64,000 nt of DNA from Gadus chalcogrammus (lineage: Eukaryota; Chordata; Actinopteri; Gadiformes; Gadidae): contig NC_079428.1 in the NCBI RefSeq assembly GCF_026213295.1, forward strand, positions 9,909,302-9,973,301, given 5' to 3'. Both the position numbers and the translations under genes were made by a program. Positions 1-11,640 of this stretch are shown here, one piece after another. Positions within the stretch are counted from its first letter, which is position 1. Each line of letters begins with the position of its first letter. The notes beneath the pieces are model-generated. The model saw only the letters and a list, made by a program, of their open reading frames with translations, searched no databases and was not told the origin of the DNA.

Positions 1-257
1 CCGTTTTACCCAACGAACCCGATTCCTCACCCGGTGCCCACCATCAAATCTTTTCATCTACCTCCGGTGAATGAGGAAGACCCCTTAGCCCCTTTTCGTC
101 ACGGTAATTTCACAAGTTCTCTACCTTTTTGATGTTTCAAAGTCTCTTCTCTGCCTTCCGCTAACTTCCCAGCTTCTAATTCCAACGTACTCTGCACCTC
201 TCACAGGGTGTGAAGACACCGTGTGGCTGCTAAGCTAGCGTGTCGAGGAATTATAAC

Positions 258-430
258 ACAAACACACTCACACATACACAGACACACATAGACACACACA
301 TAGACATTATTCCCTCAATTAAGCTAGACCTCGGAGGGCTCTCTGAATGAGAGTGGAGAAAGAGAAAGTAGAAGAGAGCAGAATATAGAAGAGAACACAG
401 AAGAGAAGACATAAAGAGAAGGTAATACTG
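258..430. repeat. Degenerate CA repeat followed by purine-rich tract
   Basis: 258-305 is an interrupted (CA)n with ACAC/ATAGAC variants; 348-430 is a GA-rich tract with GAGAAAG and GAAGAGA variants. Both look like decayed microsatellites. The first 257 bases hold nothing I recognise. Confidence 0.6.
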
Positions 431-1641
431 TAGAGGAGAAGAGCCTTGGTCTTGGCCATGCTACCAGCTAGCTTCATAGCTGCTTGAGGCAAGTGCTTGG
501 AGTTGTGCTTCTACTGCATTTTATAGTGTAGGGCACAGCCGTCAAGATGGTAGCAAACTGCATTTAACGACGCTGACAAACTCCACAATGTCCTATCATA
601 TGTATTAAGAGCAGAAAAGTGTGTCCATAAAGTTGTGTACTCGTTTGTTATTTTTCTCAGCGAGGCTTCAAGGACTGTATAGGGTATTGGTTTCTGAGCC
701 CCGGGATATAACCAACTCAAGTTGTTTCAATTAAGTGTGACTCTAAACACGAGGATTTAGCTTTGCCCCCCCCGGGATTGGTCGACATTGGCGAGAATTG
801 CATTATGACCACGGGCACAAAGAGTGTACGCTCGTGTCGCACAAGGGCAATGATGAGCCACGCAGAAAGCGGTCCCCACAGACAGGCAGGCCACGCAACG
901 CATCTCCACTGAGAGCACGCACTTATTATCATCCACCCGACCTAAACACGGTGCAGACCAGATACGCAATTATGTTATACACATTACATATTATGAACAT
1001 ATCATGATACGGTACCAGAACAAGTTCCCCCTATTAAGGGGACACTCTGCAATCTCTGCGTTGGTTTCTAGCTACTGAGGCCGTTAAATGCCAAACATAA
1101 TGATGCCGCCGTCCGTGTTTATCCGCCATGAAAGGATGAAGTAAATAAATAAAGGGAGCGGCTGGCGGTAATTGAATTAGGATCCGAAAGACAACAGTAG
1201 TGATTACATAGGGGATGGGCTAATGGCACTGTGAAGGGAGCCTATAGCTCCATTTACCCACTGGTATTAAACAAAGTGTCTGGGAAATCATATTTGGGAA
1301 CCCGGGCCGGAGCCGTGGTCGAATTAGAATGCAGGTTCCGTCAGGCTTTGTACAGTACAATATATTATACTATATATTCAAAGATAGATATGAAGGCTAA
1401 ATGTGCTGTTCTGAAAAGAATAGGAACACAAAAGACACAAGGGAGGACAACCAAGGAATACAACATTTGATTGAAGGTGAAAATTGCTGATCGTGGGGTA
1501 CATTAATGCCTTCATGTCTTCAAAGTAAAGTTTGAAATTGATACTTTTTTCCACTAGGGAAGGAGGAGTGTGAAGGAAATAGGATTCTATGACTAAAGAT
1601 GTATTTATTTTTACTTTATTACATTTTGCTAAAAAAAAGGA
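431..1641. other. Unique intronic sequence, nothing recognised
   Basis: Non-repetitive sequence with only short spurious open frames. 1080-1180 (GCCGCCGTCCGTG, then AATAAATAAAGGGAGCGG and GGTAATTGAATTAG) has the look of a conserved non-coding element, but that needs an alignment. Confidence 0.4.
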
Positions 1642-1663
1642 GCGTGTGTGCGTGTGCGTGTGC

Positions 1664-1714
<51 letters not shown>

Positions 1715-1726
1715 CGTGCATGTGCC
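1642..1726. repeat. (GT)n microsatellite with GC interruptions
   Basis: About 85 bp of GT units with GTGC variants at both ends and one TTTG interruption, so an older, interrupted allele. Becomes (CA)n in the inferred transcript. Confidence 0.9.
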
Positions 1727-2079
1727 AGACGCCAGGGGATCATTGATTGCCTGACACCAAATGGACTACATCAGGAGAGGAGGCGCACAGGAAATTATCT
1801 CCTCCCATGCACAAGAAGCACAGGAAACAGGAAATTTGTTCCTGAACGGATGTGGCAAACGTTGTCCCTGACCTGCATAGAACATAACTCATGTTGTTTT
1901 TAGAAGCAAGGAGACAAATACTTAAGGACCTTTGTTTATTAAGTTACATCATTAACCTCCGACCCCAGGTGTGACAACTTACCGAGTCGGTGCCTCTGGG
2001 AAGGATGAGGACTTATTCGGGAACACTGTTTCCCTGACAGAGCTGTTTATTGTATCTCTGCGTCAAAAGCATGACGCCT

Positions 2080-2300
2080 GAGCGTGTGTGTGTGTATATG
2101 CGTGTGTATGCGTGTGTGTGTTTTCAAGCGCCTGCATCTGTGTCTGTATTCAGATGTGCTTGTGTTTGTTGGATCTGTGAGTGTAGCTCTCCTATTCTCT
2201 CTCTCTCTCTCTTGCTGTTATTATCTCACTCTTTAATCTCTCTGTCATCTCTCTATGTTCTCTATCTTATTCCTCTCTCTCTTTCTCTCGCCCTCATGAC
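2080..2300. repeat. Degenerate GT and CT repeat patches
   Basis: 2080-2121 is an interrupted GT repeat with TATATGCG variants; 2193-2213 is (CT)n; 2272-2290 is CT/TTTC. Short and decayed. Confidence 0.7.
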
Positions 2301-2370
2301 TCACTGTCTCTCCTTAGTAGTCAAGCTAATAATACAAGATACCTGTCCTTTGCATATACCTATCATTATG

Positions 2371-3090
<720 letters not shown>

Positions 3091-3118
3091 GTTTGCTCAT
3101 TGAAGTTGAAATAGCTTG

Positions 3119-3290
3119 ACATTATTGCAATTGAAAGGATCATATTTTATCAGGTGTGATGTTGATCTTTCAAAACCTGGCCTCTTGTGACATCATAAGT
3201 TGTCCGCAAATATTTAAGACGGATAGACTGACACTCCCACTTGTGATGTCACAAATGGATAGCTTTTGAAATGGCTTGTTCTTACTTATT
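3119..3290. mobile_element. MITE-like sequence with inverted TTGTGACATCA motif
   Basis: CTTGTGACATCATAAG near 3184 is matched by its reverse complement, ACTTGTGATGTCACAA, near 3240, about 45 bp apart. Nearby text (CACTCCCACTTGTGATG) resembles a small non-autonomous element common in fish. The outer ends are not clear. Confidence 0.35.
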
Positions 3291-3293
3291 AGC

Positions 3294-3310
3294 GAATATA
3301 TATATATATG
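3294..3310. repeat. Short (TA)n
   Basis: GAATATATATATATATGG, about seven TA units. Confidence 0.85.
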
Positions 3311-4335
3311 GCTTCATCTGGCCTCTAGTTAGGGAAAGTGGGTTTCAGCTGTCACTTTTCACCGCTCGTTAGTTACAATGAGCAAGTGCTGAACAAACGG
3401 AAATTGTAATGAGCTGGCAGAATGTTTTGGTACAGTGCAGGCGTTCATAATGTTACGGAGACACGAGGGGAGAAAACAATGGCTGTTCATTGTAGTGATC
3501 GTTGTGTCGTGAATTTGGCCGACAGTTCATAAATATTCACAACAACACATACAAACTAGAAAGCTAGCGTTTGCTGATGTCGAGAGAGAAACTTGTTTCA
3601 TCATTGATGAGACAATTCTTTTTTAGAGGGACATTTTTTGGGGGATGCCGTCCTTGAAAGTGTACTAATTGCTGCTATTCCTGTCCGACTGGCTGCGTCC
3701 ATTTCTGTTAAAAGCTCTCATCTTGGTTTGGACAAAAAAAGAAAAACGAACAACAAGACAACCCGACACATTTCCACTGGCCTCAAATGTTGGGAAAATT
3801 AGAACGAGTGGCGATTTAATCGCTTTCGGGGTTAACCGCTTTTCCCCGCCGGACGTCGGCCGGAACATTCAGGAGGCTTTGAACGCTAATAATCTCAGGT
3901 GGCCATCTCATTATCCCTGTCCGCTCAACATGTGGAGGCCGCCGCCGCCGCCGCCACACACTCTGGGTCTCGTGACATTGGCTGTTGAGACCAAACACAC
4001 AGCGAGTCTGTTGTTGTTCCGCCGGAAGAGTCACACGCAATTCAAACAATGCTTGTCCTTCCAACGGGGAGGACGTTGTGTTGTTCTGCTCCGTTCATCT
4101 ATATTTAAAGGCCCCCCCTGTTTTACTGTTAGTGTCGTGGTGCCTTTGGAGGCCATGGCAAAATCTTCTTTTTTTTTTTTTGACGGAACAAAGTGTGGGA
4201 GTTTCCGCGGGCCGGAAGGAAATTAGGGGGAATGGATCAACTGGTTGACAGGAGTTGCAGTCGGAGCAAACCACAACTTGTGGTCAAAAAGGGATGACAG
4301 TTTCAATGGCCTGTGACATGAGGGCCCTATAAATT
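3311..4335. other. Unique stretch with long open frames, CNE-like
   Basis: About 1 kb without transposon signature, balanced base composition and a 185-codon plus frame (3669-4226) containing a GCC triplet run (3939-3957) and a poly-T (4167-4182). The translation shows no recognisable domain and runs through low-complexity PPPPP and FFFFF, so I do not call a gene. It may be conserved regulatory sequence. Confidence 0.3.
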
Positions 4336-4354
4336 GTTGTTATTATTATTATTC
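4336..4354. repeat. (ATT)n, possible LINE tail
   Basis: TTGTTGTTATTATTATTATT; trinucleotide tails of this kind end fish L2-type LINEs, and GTGACATGAGGGCC just before it could be the residue of a 3' UTR. Too little remains for a firm call. Confidence 0.35.
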
Positions 4355-4649
4355 GTAGGATGTAATACACAGTTTGAATTGGACTTGTATACTTAGTAGC
4401 CAGGTTAATTATGACTATTAAAACGGAAGGCTGGTTTTGTAATGAGCACCCTAATGAATGCGCTGATAAAAGTTGCTCATTTATTAGCGAAAGCTATGAT
4501 CCGTCTCTGAGTCACGTAAAAGGCTGATAGCTCACACCAGGTCTTGCACTTAAAAAAAGAAGTACATTTTGTATGAAACTCCCACTAAAGCAAAATAATA
4601 ATGCCTGACTTAGAAAGATGGAAATTAGTCAATAAAGTGGATCCTAGCA

Positions 4650-4845
<196 letters not shown>

Positions 4846-6430
4846 TGCGTGCTTAGGGAGAGAAAGAAGAGGAGGAAAGACCAACCCATCTATGGAGCTG
4901 TTTCATTTAACGCCAATCGTTTCGATGAGTGAGTCAAACAGTGTGCTACTGTTAGTATGTCTGGCTGTGGGTCTCTCTGTATACCTGGCTGCATCGTCTC
5001 CTTAGGAGGAAACCGGATTCAATGCCAATGCTAGCCTGAAGCAAACAAGAAACTAAACAAAACCAGAGCAAGTAGTCATGTTTTTCGGTCATGGATTTTA
5101 TAAACTGCCAGTAGGGAATGCTTGTTTGTCTTGGGTGCAGCAAGGAATATTTCTGTGTCCAACCACCTCAGAATTCTTCGTGAACTTACTCTATCCTTAT
5201 GTCTCCAATATGACTTGCAAGTTTTACCTGATGGATATCGGTTTCTTTCTGCGGTGTATGCATATGACAGCCCTTATAATTGCGGATGGCACACACAGAG
5301 ATAACATTTTATCAGAAGCGGGATTTCACCAGAGTAGATAACGGCACACTGTTTGTTCAATCCTGTTTATACCTCACGTTTTACGGTCCATTTGTGTGCA
5401 ACGCCTCATTAATCCGCCTATCTTGCCTCTCTCGCGACCTCAAAATGGCTCCCCCCCCAAAAACCGTTGCCGGCGATGCATTACAGCTCGCTGATAGAAA
5501 GCTAGTGCGCTAGCAAAACGTCAGCACATTTATAACAACTTTTTGTGCATCTTTTTTTAAGGACACACCAGGTTTCTGGGCAGAGGAACTTGACGCTGAG
5601 CTGAGCGAGATCGCTGTAACCAAACACTTTGGGTCTCCTGGCCTTGCCTCTTGCTCTAGCACTTTGAGAACTGATAGCAGAGTTTGAGTTAATGAAAACA
5701 CGTTACCCCCTCGGATCACTGGAGAAAAAGCACAGCTAATTGAGGAGGAAATGGGTGGTGGAAGTGGTGGAACTTTGCTCACACACAAGTCTTGTTTTAC
5801 TTTGTCCAATACCATTCAGAGTCTACCCACCAACCATATGTCCCAATCCCCCCCCCCCCCCACACGCAACCCATCTCAAAGTAATACTAAATAATTTACT
5901 AGCAGATATTGCCAAATCGCAAATCCGCCATAAGTACAAAAAGTAGTAAAAGTGATTCACAAGTGGCTGGTAGCAAATAAAAGTTCCTGAGAGTGCAGTT
6001 AGCATGCAGACAACAGATGTAACGCCAGTCGTTCGCGCCAAATTCAACTTCAGACCAGAATTCAATTTGCAACGTGATTGCACACTTACTAACAACAATC
6101 GGACCAGTTTAGACCCGTTTTGAACACTTTAAACCCATCGAGTTCTTTTTCCATGGGCTCTGACAGGCTTGTAAACAACATTAGAAATGGAGCGAGCTGT
6201 TCCCAACATCATAAAAGTAAGTCAGAAGGCCTGTTCTCGTAGCGTGTGTGTGAGTGTGTGTGTTCCTGTGTGTACCAATGCATTTATAGGTATCACTTTG
6301 TGGTGCATTCAGAAATAGGACACAGCACTTTTCAACACTTACAGATCACAGCGAAACTGCCTGGAGCAGTGAAATAAGCAGACACCTTTATGAACGACGA
6401 GACAGAAATAGAAAAGGAATAATTGGGAGT
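4846..6430. other. Intronic sequence downstream of the 18-nt exon
   Basis: Unique sequence apart from poly-C at 5848-5861 and a short GT patch at 6243-6262. Open frames of up to 101 codons show no family features. Confidence 0.4.
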
Positions 6431-6438
6431 GGACTTAC

Positions 6439-6456
6439 CAACTTGCGATGAGTCTC
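6439..6456 (-). CDS. nrxn2: Neurexin alpha SS1 microexon, 18 nt (candidate)
   Basis: A minus-strand CT-rich tract ends in CCCTTTAG, followed by 18 nt (GAGACTCATCGCAAGTTG) and a strong donor, TTG/gtaagtcc. Joined to the G left over from the 30-nt exon, it reads GDSSQV with a G left over, so the phase is again 1-1. In neurexin-1 the SS1 peptide continues with six residues, GKSKGK, before EEYIATF; the leftover G here would suit a following GAA. Length and phase match the family but the residues do not, apart from the G and one S, so recognition rests on position, size, phase and splice sites. The partner 30-nt exon is 29.5 kb upstream in transcript order. A chance splice-site pair is the alternative. 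Confidence 0.62.
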
Positions 6457-6492
6457 CTAAAGGGAGAGGGGAGAGAGAAGGAGAGGGAGATT
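6457..6492 (-). promoter_or_regulatory. CT-rich 3' splice-site tract of the 18-nt microexon
   Basis: On the minus strand 34 nt of C/T-rich sequence (CTCCCTCTCCTTCTCTC, then CCCCTCTCCC) run straight into TTTAG/GAGACT. The tract is long enough to be a functional polypyrimidine tract and contains CUCUCU-type PTB motifs. No UGC element of the SRRM4 type is visible between the tract and the AG. Confidence 0.5.
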
Positions 6493-7164
6493 AATTCATT
6501 TTAAAAGCACATCAAAACCAAACCTAAAACATCAGGCATCCCCAAAGGTAAAACAGAGGAAACCTATTCACTTCTAGCAGAGAGAGCTATATGAGACAGT
6601 GAGAAGATATATTCTGAGTGAAAACCTTGACACATACAGATGAAGGAAATGGCCCGACATGGTGCCCCCAAATAATTTATCAAACTTAAAAAAATAATTA
6701 ATTGAAGAAACATTTTCAGTTCTGAATATTTTCATTTTCTCCTTCTCCCTCTTCCCCATGCTCTATAAGAACAATTTCCTTGGCCCAAACCCATCTTCTT
6801 TCGTTTTTTTCCCTCAGGGACATCTTCAGTGACAAAAGAAACCATCAATGAGAAGGATCAATAGTCTGGATGATGGAGGGAATGAAAGTTAAAGAAAAAT
6901 AAAGAAATAGGTCAAAACCGGTGCCATAATTTCTTGTTCTGTCCTCTCAATGCACTACCAGAAGAACATTGGTGGGTGTATAGGTAATCTTGTGCAGAGG
7001 TGTGTCCACACCAATACACACACACAGGCACATACACCACACTTGCACCCACACAATGCTCAATAGGAATAAGGGTGCACCCATACAAAATAATATGTAT
7101 TGGTATGGGCAGGCTGGCCTACAACAGGTGTTACCCCTGTGTCTCCTTGATTATAGTCGCTCAA

Positions 7165-7169
<5 letters not shown>
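6493..7169. other. Unique AT-rich intron sequence upstream of the 18-nt exon
   Basis: In transcript order this precedes the 18-nt exon. Contains no transposon I recognise; a short CA patch lies near 7016-7060. Confidence 0.4.

Positions 7170-7219
<50 letters not shown>
7170..7219. repeat. (GA)n microsatellite, about 50 bp
   Basis: Pure GA repeat of about 24 units. Confidence 0.95.
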
Positions 7220-7221
<2 letters not shown>

Positions 7222-8070
7222 TAGAAAATTGTGAAATGTATTAAAACAGAATATTAGGCGACTTCAACTGTGCCACTGAATTACAAAGCAGATGGTTTGC
7301 AGATGGCACAGTGAAAAATGTTCAGTTTAAATAGCAATTTAGGAATTGCGATGATAAAAATGATGAAAGAGGTGGGGAAAATAAATTAAAAAATCTATAT
7401 TTTTTTGTAATATGCTTGTAATCGCTTCTAAAAAATAGTGTCTTAAACGTACATTGTAAATAACATGTGGCATCTTGCGGAACTTGAATATATCTATATA
7501 TTTTTACAGAATATTCAAAAATATGTTTTAATTAGTGTATAATCCCATGAAAATATTATTCTGCGCCATCCATCCATCCACAATCCAGCGCTGGCCAAAT
7601 TTCCTATGTATTTGGATGATTAAATTTGAGTTTCAATTTTTTTTAAGTGTCAAATAATGTAGCGAATGGCAGTTTCCAGAAGAGGGGGATTAAGTGTGCA
7701 TTCTTTAATGAGTCCATGTTTCAAAGATTTCTTAGTTTGAGTCGAAAAAAAGGCATGTTTTTGTACTGAACTCAAAGGTTGCTTATATAATATTGACGTT
7801 GGAAAAATTAAAGAGAACAATCGTTCAACTTAAAGTGAGTGATAATTAAACACAATTCTTATATCTATCAAGCAATCTCATCACTTGTCACCTGGCTCCT
7901 CAATGCTGTCGTATACAAAGACCTATTAGCACCCCACACGATACAGGCCGCTACAGGCCCCCATAGTCGTTGGAAAGGAAGGGGTGAAGGGAGAAATCAG
8001 TCAATTACAATATGCAACCTGTAAGGCTGGGGGCCACCGACATTCTACACACTGTACCTTTAAGTGGAGA
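7220..8070. other. AT-rich intronic sequence, nothing recognised
   Basis: AT-rich, with short A/T runs and a CCATCCATCCA patch near 7566. No open frame with family features. Confidence 0.4.
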
Positions 8071-8275
8071 ATAAAAGTAGCTTGTTGAAGTAGCTATTAA
8101 AAGTAGCTTGTTGAATAAGCTAGTTAAAGGAGCATGTTGAAGAAGTTAGTAAAAGTAGCATGTTGAAGTAACTAGTAATAGTAGCTTGTTGAAGTAGCTA
8201 GTAAAAGTTGCTTGGTGACGTAGCTAGTAAAAGTAGTTTGTTGAAGTAGTTAAAGTAGTTGTTAAAATTGAAGTA
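8071..8275. repeat. Minisatellite of about 28 bp, 7 degenerate copies
   Basis: Successive units of AAAAGTAGCTTGTTGAAGTAGCTAGT with copy-specific changes (GGAGCATG, GTTGCTTGG, GTAGTTTG). The copies diverge towards the right edge, where AAGTAGTTGTTAAAATTG breaks the pattern; a lone AGTTGAAGTAGCT remnant sits near 8392. Confidence 0.85.
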
Positions 8276-9129
8276 GTGGTGGTTAAAACCGCCTATTAAA
8301 ATACATATTTCAAACAGCTAGATGAAGCAATTAAAGTGGTCAAAATATCGACTTGAAGATGCTCGGGTCAAAATAGCGCAATAAACCAGGTAGTTGAAGT
8401 AGCTGACAGAATAGAGCCCTCTGTCTTCAGCGACAACAATCCACACCAATATTACAGCAAAGACATAAACTTCAGTCTTCATAACATAGTGTCCAAGCCG
8501 GGAAAATATATACACACATATCTATATCTTCCGCGTCAGCCTGGCCTCCCTTTATGGAGCTCAGTGCTGGGTCATACCAGCGGGTTCGACAGTATAATGT
8601 TTTATAGGAGGTGTATTATTCCTGACAGCAGATAGAAACGCAAGAGCGTGGGCTGAGGGTGGTGGGGGAGGGGGGGGTTGTAAAGTTTTGAAGTAACCCG
8701 ATGGTGCGGTAAATAACCACAGTTAGGCTCCGGTAGTAAAAAGAATAACATCACTCGTATTAAAATCCTCTCAGAACACCTGCTCCTCCCGACGCCAGGA
8801 GTAATGTCGTTTTTTATTGGTGTTTTTTTTCATCTTGAATTATTTACTTATTTATGGCCTCTTATTTGTCTGGAAGTAAACAACAACGCACGGAAGATGA
8901 AAGATGAGCGCAGAACAAAAGAATAAAAAGCTAGCTACTTTGATCCAGGGGATCATGGCTTAAACCTGACAGAATTTGAAAGGGACCTGGAATTTGTATT
9001 ATTTAGTTTTTTTGACTGTTGCAGGTAAATAACGACAAAATGCTAGCTTTGTGAACAACCGATGTGGCAAGAGAAAATAAACAGGAGGAACTGTCAGAGT
9101 TTAACTTTGAGCCTCCGAGTAGACCCCCT
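8276..9129. other. Unique intronic sequence
   Basis: No repeat of note except a G-rich patch (GGGGGAGGGGGGGG) near 8662-8678. Nothing recognised. Confidence 0.4.
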
Positions 9130-9152
9130 CCCCCCCCCCCCCCCCCCCCCCC
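9130..9152. repeat. Poly-C run of 23
   Basis: Uninterrupted C run; poly-G in the transcript orientation. Slippage-prone and a likely assembly weak point. Confidence 0.95.
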
Positions 9153-9189
9153 ATGACCTGTGACCCGGGTTCCGAAAGGAATCGCGGTG

Positions 9190-9234
9190 GGAACCCTGCT
9201 GGGAACCCTGCTGGGAACTGTGCTGGGAATCGCT
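9190..9234. repeat. 12-bp minisatellite, about 4 copies
   Basis: GGGAACCCTGCT, twice intact, then GGGAACTGTGCT and GGGAATCGCTGA, so the units decay from left to right. Confidence 0.8.
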
Positions 9235-9340
9235 GACCCTTGTCTACCACTGATTTAATCGGCCGCTCTCTTTTTATGTGATGTCATCCCCGCCAAGCTA
9301 TTGACCTGCTCCCACCCCCGTGAAATGTGAAGACAGAACA

Positions 9341-9545
9341 GGCACACACACAAACACAAGGATGTACACACAAACACACACACACACACACACACATGGA
9401 TGTACAAACATATACACACAAAAACACACATACATGGTGATGTACACTCACACAAAGTATGTATACACACGGCCCCACAAACAAGGATGTACACACATAT
9501 ACACACACAGTGATGCACACACATACACACATAGAACACATAAAA
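9341..9545. repeat. Degenerate CA-rich array
   Basis: About 200 bp of CACA blocks separated by recurring GGATGTACA and GTGATG(T/C)ACAC motifs, giving an irregular higher-order pattern on top of the dinucleotide. Confidence 0.85.
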
Positions 9546-10118
<573 letters not shown>

Positions 10119-10373
10119 CACGTGCCAGCGTACGTATGTGTCATCTGCTGTGACACGCAGCACGGCTGATTCATTCCCTGTGGAGACGTCTCCGAGGGGA
10201 TGTCATCCCCCCTCATCCCCACGCCCGTTCAAATCCAATTCGCCGAGACGCCATCTCAAATCCCATTCCTCCATTATGTGTTATCAGTGTGTGTGTGAGG
10301 GAGTGGGTCTGAGTATGCTGAGCAAGGCATGTAGGAGTGATAATGTCAGAAGATCGAGAGAGGATGAAAGAGA

Positions 10374-10378
<5 letters not shown>

Positions 10379-10433
<55 letters not shown>
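10379..10433. repeat. (GA)n microsatellite
   Basis: Pure GA for about 52 bp, ending GAGAAAG. A 16-bp duplication, TTGGATGTGATTTACA, follows at 10449-10480. Confidence 0.95.
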
Positions 10434-10436
<3 letters not shown>

Positions 10437-10480
10437 TATTGAGTTTACTTGGATGTGATTTACATTTGGATGTGATTTAC

Positions 10481-11017
10481 ATTTGGATGCGTAGAAAATA
10501 AAGGATTCATGGGTGTAATGAATGCACTTTGAGTTGCTTCGCTTACTCGCTGCGTTTTGGGAAAGTGGGCACGGCGATCGAAGAGAACATGCCACTTAAG
10601 AAGCGATGGTGAGCTTAAAGCGGCTACTGGAATTTGGCCGTTGTCTCATATATCTGACTTTTGAATACATCAAAACGATGGAAATCTTAGTAAAACCCAG
10701 CTAATCAACGGCAGCTGAGCCCCTTGGCTGCCGCCATGGAAACACTGAACTGCTAAGCTGGGAGGCTAATTCAACAGACACAACCCTTCTATTTGGATCG
10801 ATTTAACCTTTTTTTTATTAATCCTGCAGATTAACAAACCTGTAAAGCATTGATGTCTGGACAGGCAACCTACCAGGATTAAGAACAGGCAAAACAAAGG
10901 ATAGGTTGAGATATTTTCGGTCAAGGTTTGCAGATTAGGTACTAGATAGGAGTAAATATGGTCCTACTTGGTCCGACAGACGAATAGACGAATGGTTAAA
11001 AATGTATGTACTGACGC
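10481..11017. other. Unique intronic sequence, possible CNE
   Basis: 10720-10860 (GCTGCCGCCATGGAAACAC, then TATTAATCCTGCAGATTAAC) contains a bicoid-class homeodomain motif, TAATCC, and TTAATCC-like sites. No transposon features seen. Confidence 0.3.
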
Positions 11018-11062
11018 ACTCACCGTAATGTAAGAATCATCGGATAAAAGCATCCAGCGAAT
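11018..11062 (+). mobile_element. Fish SINE tail fragment
   Basis: GTAATGTAAGAATCATCGG, then ATAAAAGCATCCAGCGAATG, a mutated form of the widespread teleost SINE tail GGATAAAAGCGTCTGCTAAATG. Confidence 0.6.
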
Positions 11063-11239
11063 GCTGTGGTACTTTAAGCAATCCTTTTATCCCACTCATC
11101 GAACAGTTTACCCTGAGTTCAAAAGCATCAATTTTATTGAATATTGATGAAATCCATATAGAAGTTAATGGTTCCAAAATAAACTTAACGGAAAACTGAG
11201 AAAGTACAGCCTTTTGGCCTCAGCTACATTTTAACAAAC

Positions 11240-11640
11240 ACTCTGTACAAAACGATGGAGTCTGTACAGCTAGCGTACATACCGCTGGGGGCGGTAGTAG
11301 CTCAGCGCAAGGTTGCTAGTTCGATCCCCCGCTCCTTCTAGCGTGAGTGTCGAGGTGTCCCTGAGCAAGACACCTCCCCCTAACCGCTCCCGACGAGCTG
11401 GCTGTCACCTTGCATGGTTGACTCCACCGTCGGTGGGCGAATGCTTGCATGAATGGTTGAATGTCAGGCATTATTGTAAAGCCCTTTGATAAAAGCACGA
11501 TGTAAATGCAGTCCATTTACCATTTAATACTATGAGCGGCATGTACACTAGCTGTAGAGTATGATAGCAACTGCACAGCTAGCGTTGACCACTATGAGCG
11601 GTATGTATGCTAGCTGTACAGTATGATGGCGTCTATACAG
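11240..11640. repeat. Tandem 62-bp repeat interrupted by insertions
   Basis: ACTATGAGCGG(C/T)ATGTA and CTAGCTGTA(G/C)AGTATGAT occur at 11529 and 11591, exactly 62 bp apart, and GTACAGCTAGCGTACATACC near 11266 and CACAGCTAGCGTTGACCAC near 11573 are the same unit. The SINE at 11287-11526 splits the first copy, and the hairpin-rich element splits the last; ACAGTTAGCTTACAG at 12598-12612 looks like its far side. Confidence 0.7.
11287..11526 (+). mobile_element. tRNA-derived SINE (V-SINE/AFC-like), nearly full length
   Basis: Head GGGGGCGGTAGTAGCTCAG with a pol III B box (AGTTCGATCCC) near 11318, central CCCTGAGCAAGACACCT and GACGAGCTGGCTGTCACC, then the tail AAAGCCCTTTGATAAAAGC and GCAGTCCATTTACCATTT. 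All these blocks are typical of a widespread teleost SINE. A box sequence is mutated, so it is probably inactive. Confidence 0.85.

Noticed and set aside
1983..1995. Third microexon-like signal on the minus strand: CCTTCCCAG/13 nt/gtaagttg
   Set aside because: Splice sites look good, but 13 nt (or 11 with the next AG) breaks the frame and the peptide does not fit SS1.
3669..4226. 185-codon plus frame
   Set aside because: Low-complexity PPPPP and FFFFF stretches, no recognisable product, opposite strand to the host gene.
9341..9545. Regular spacing of GGATGTACA suggestive of a CRISPR-like array
   Set aside because: It is a degenerate CA microsatellite in vertebrate DNA; no conserved repeats and unique spacers.
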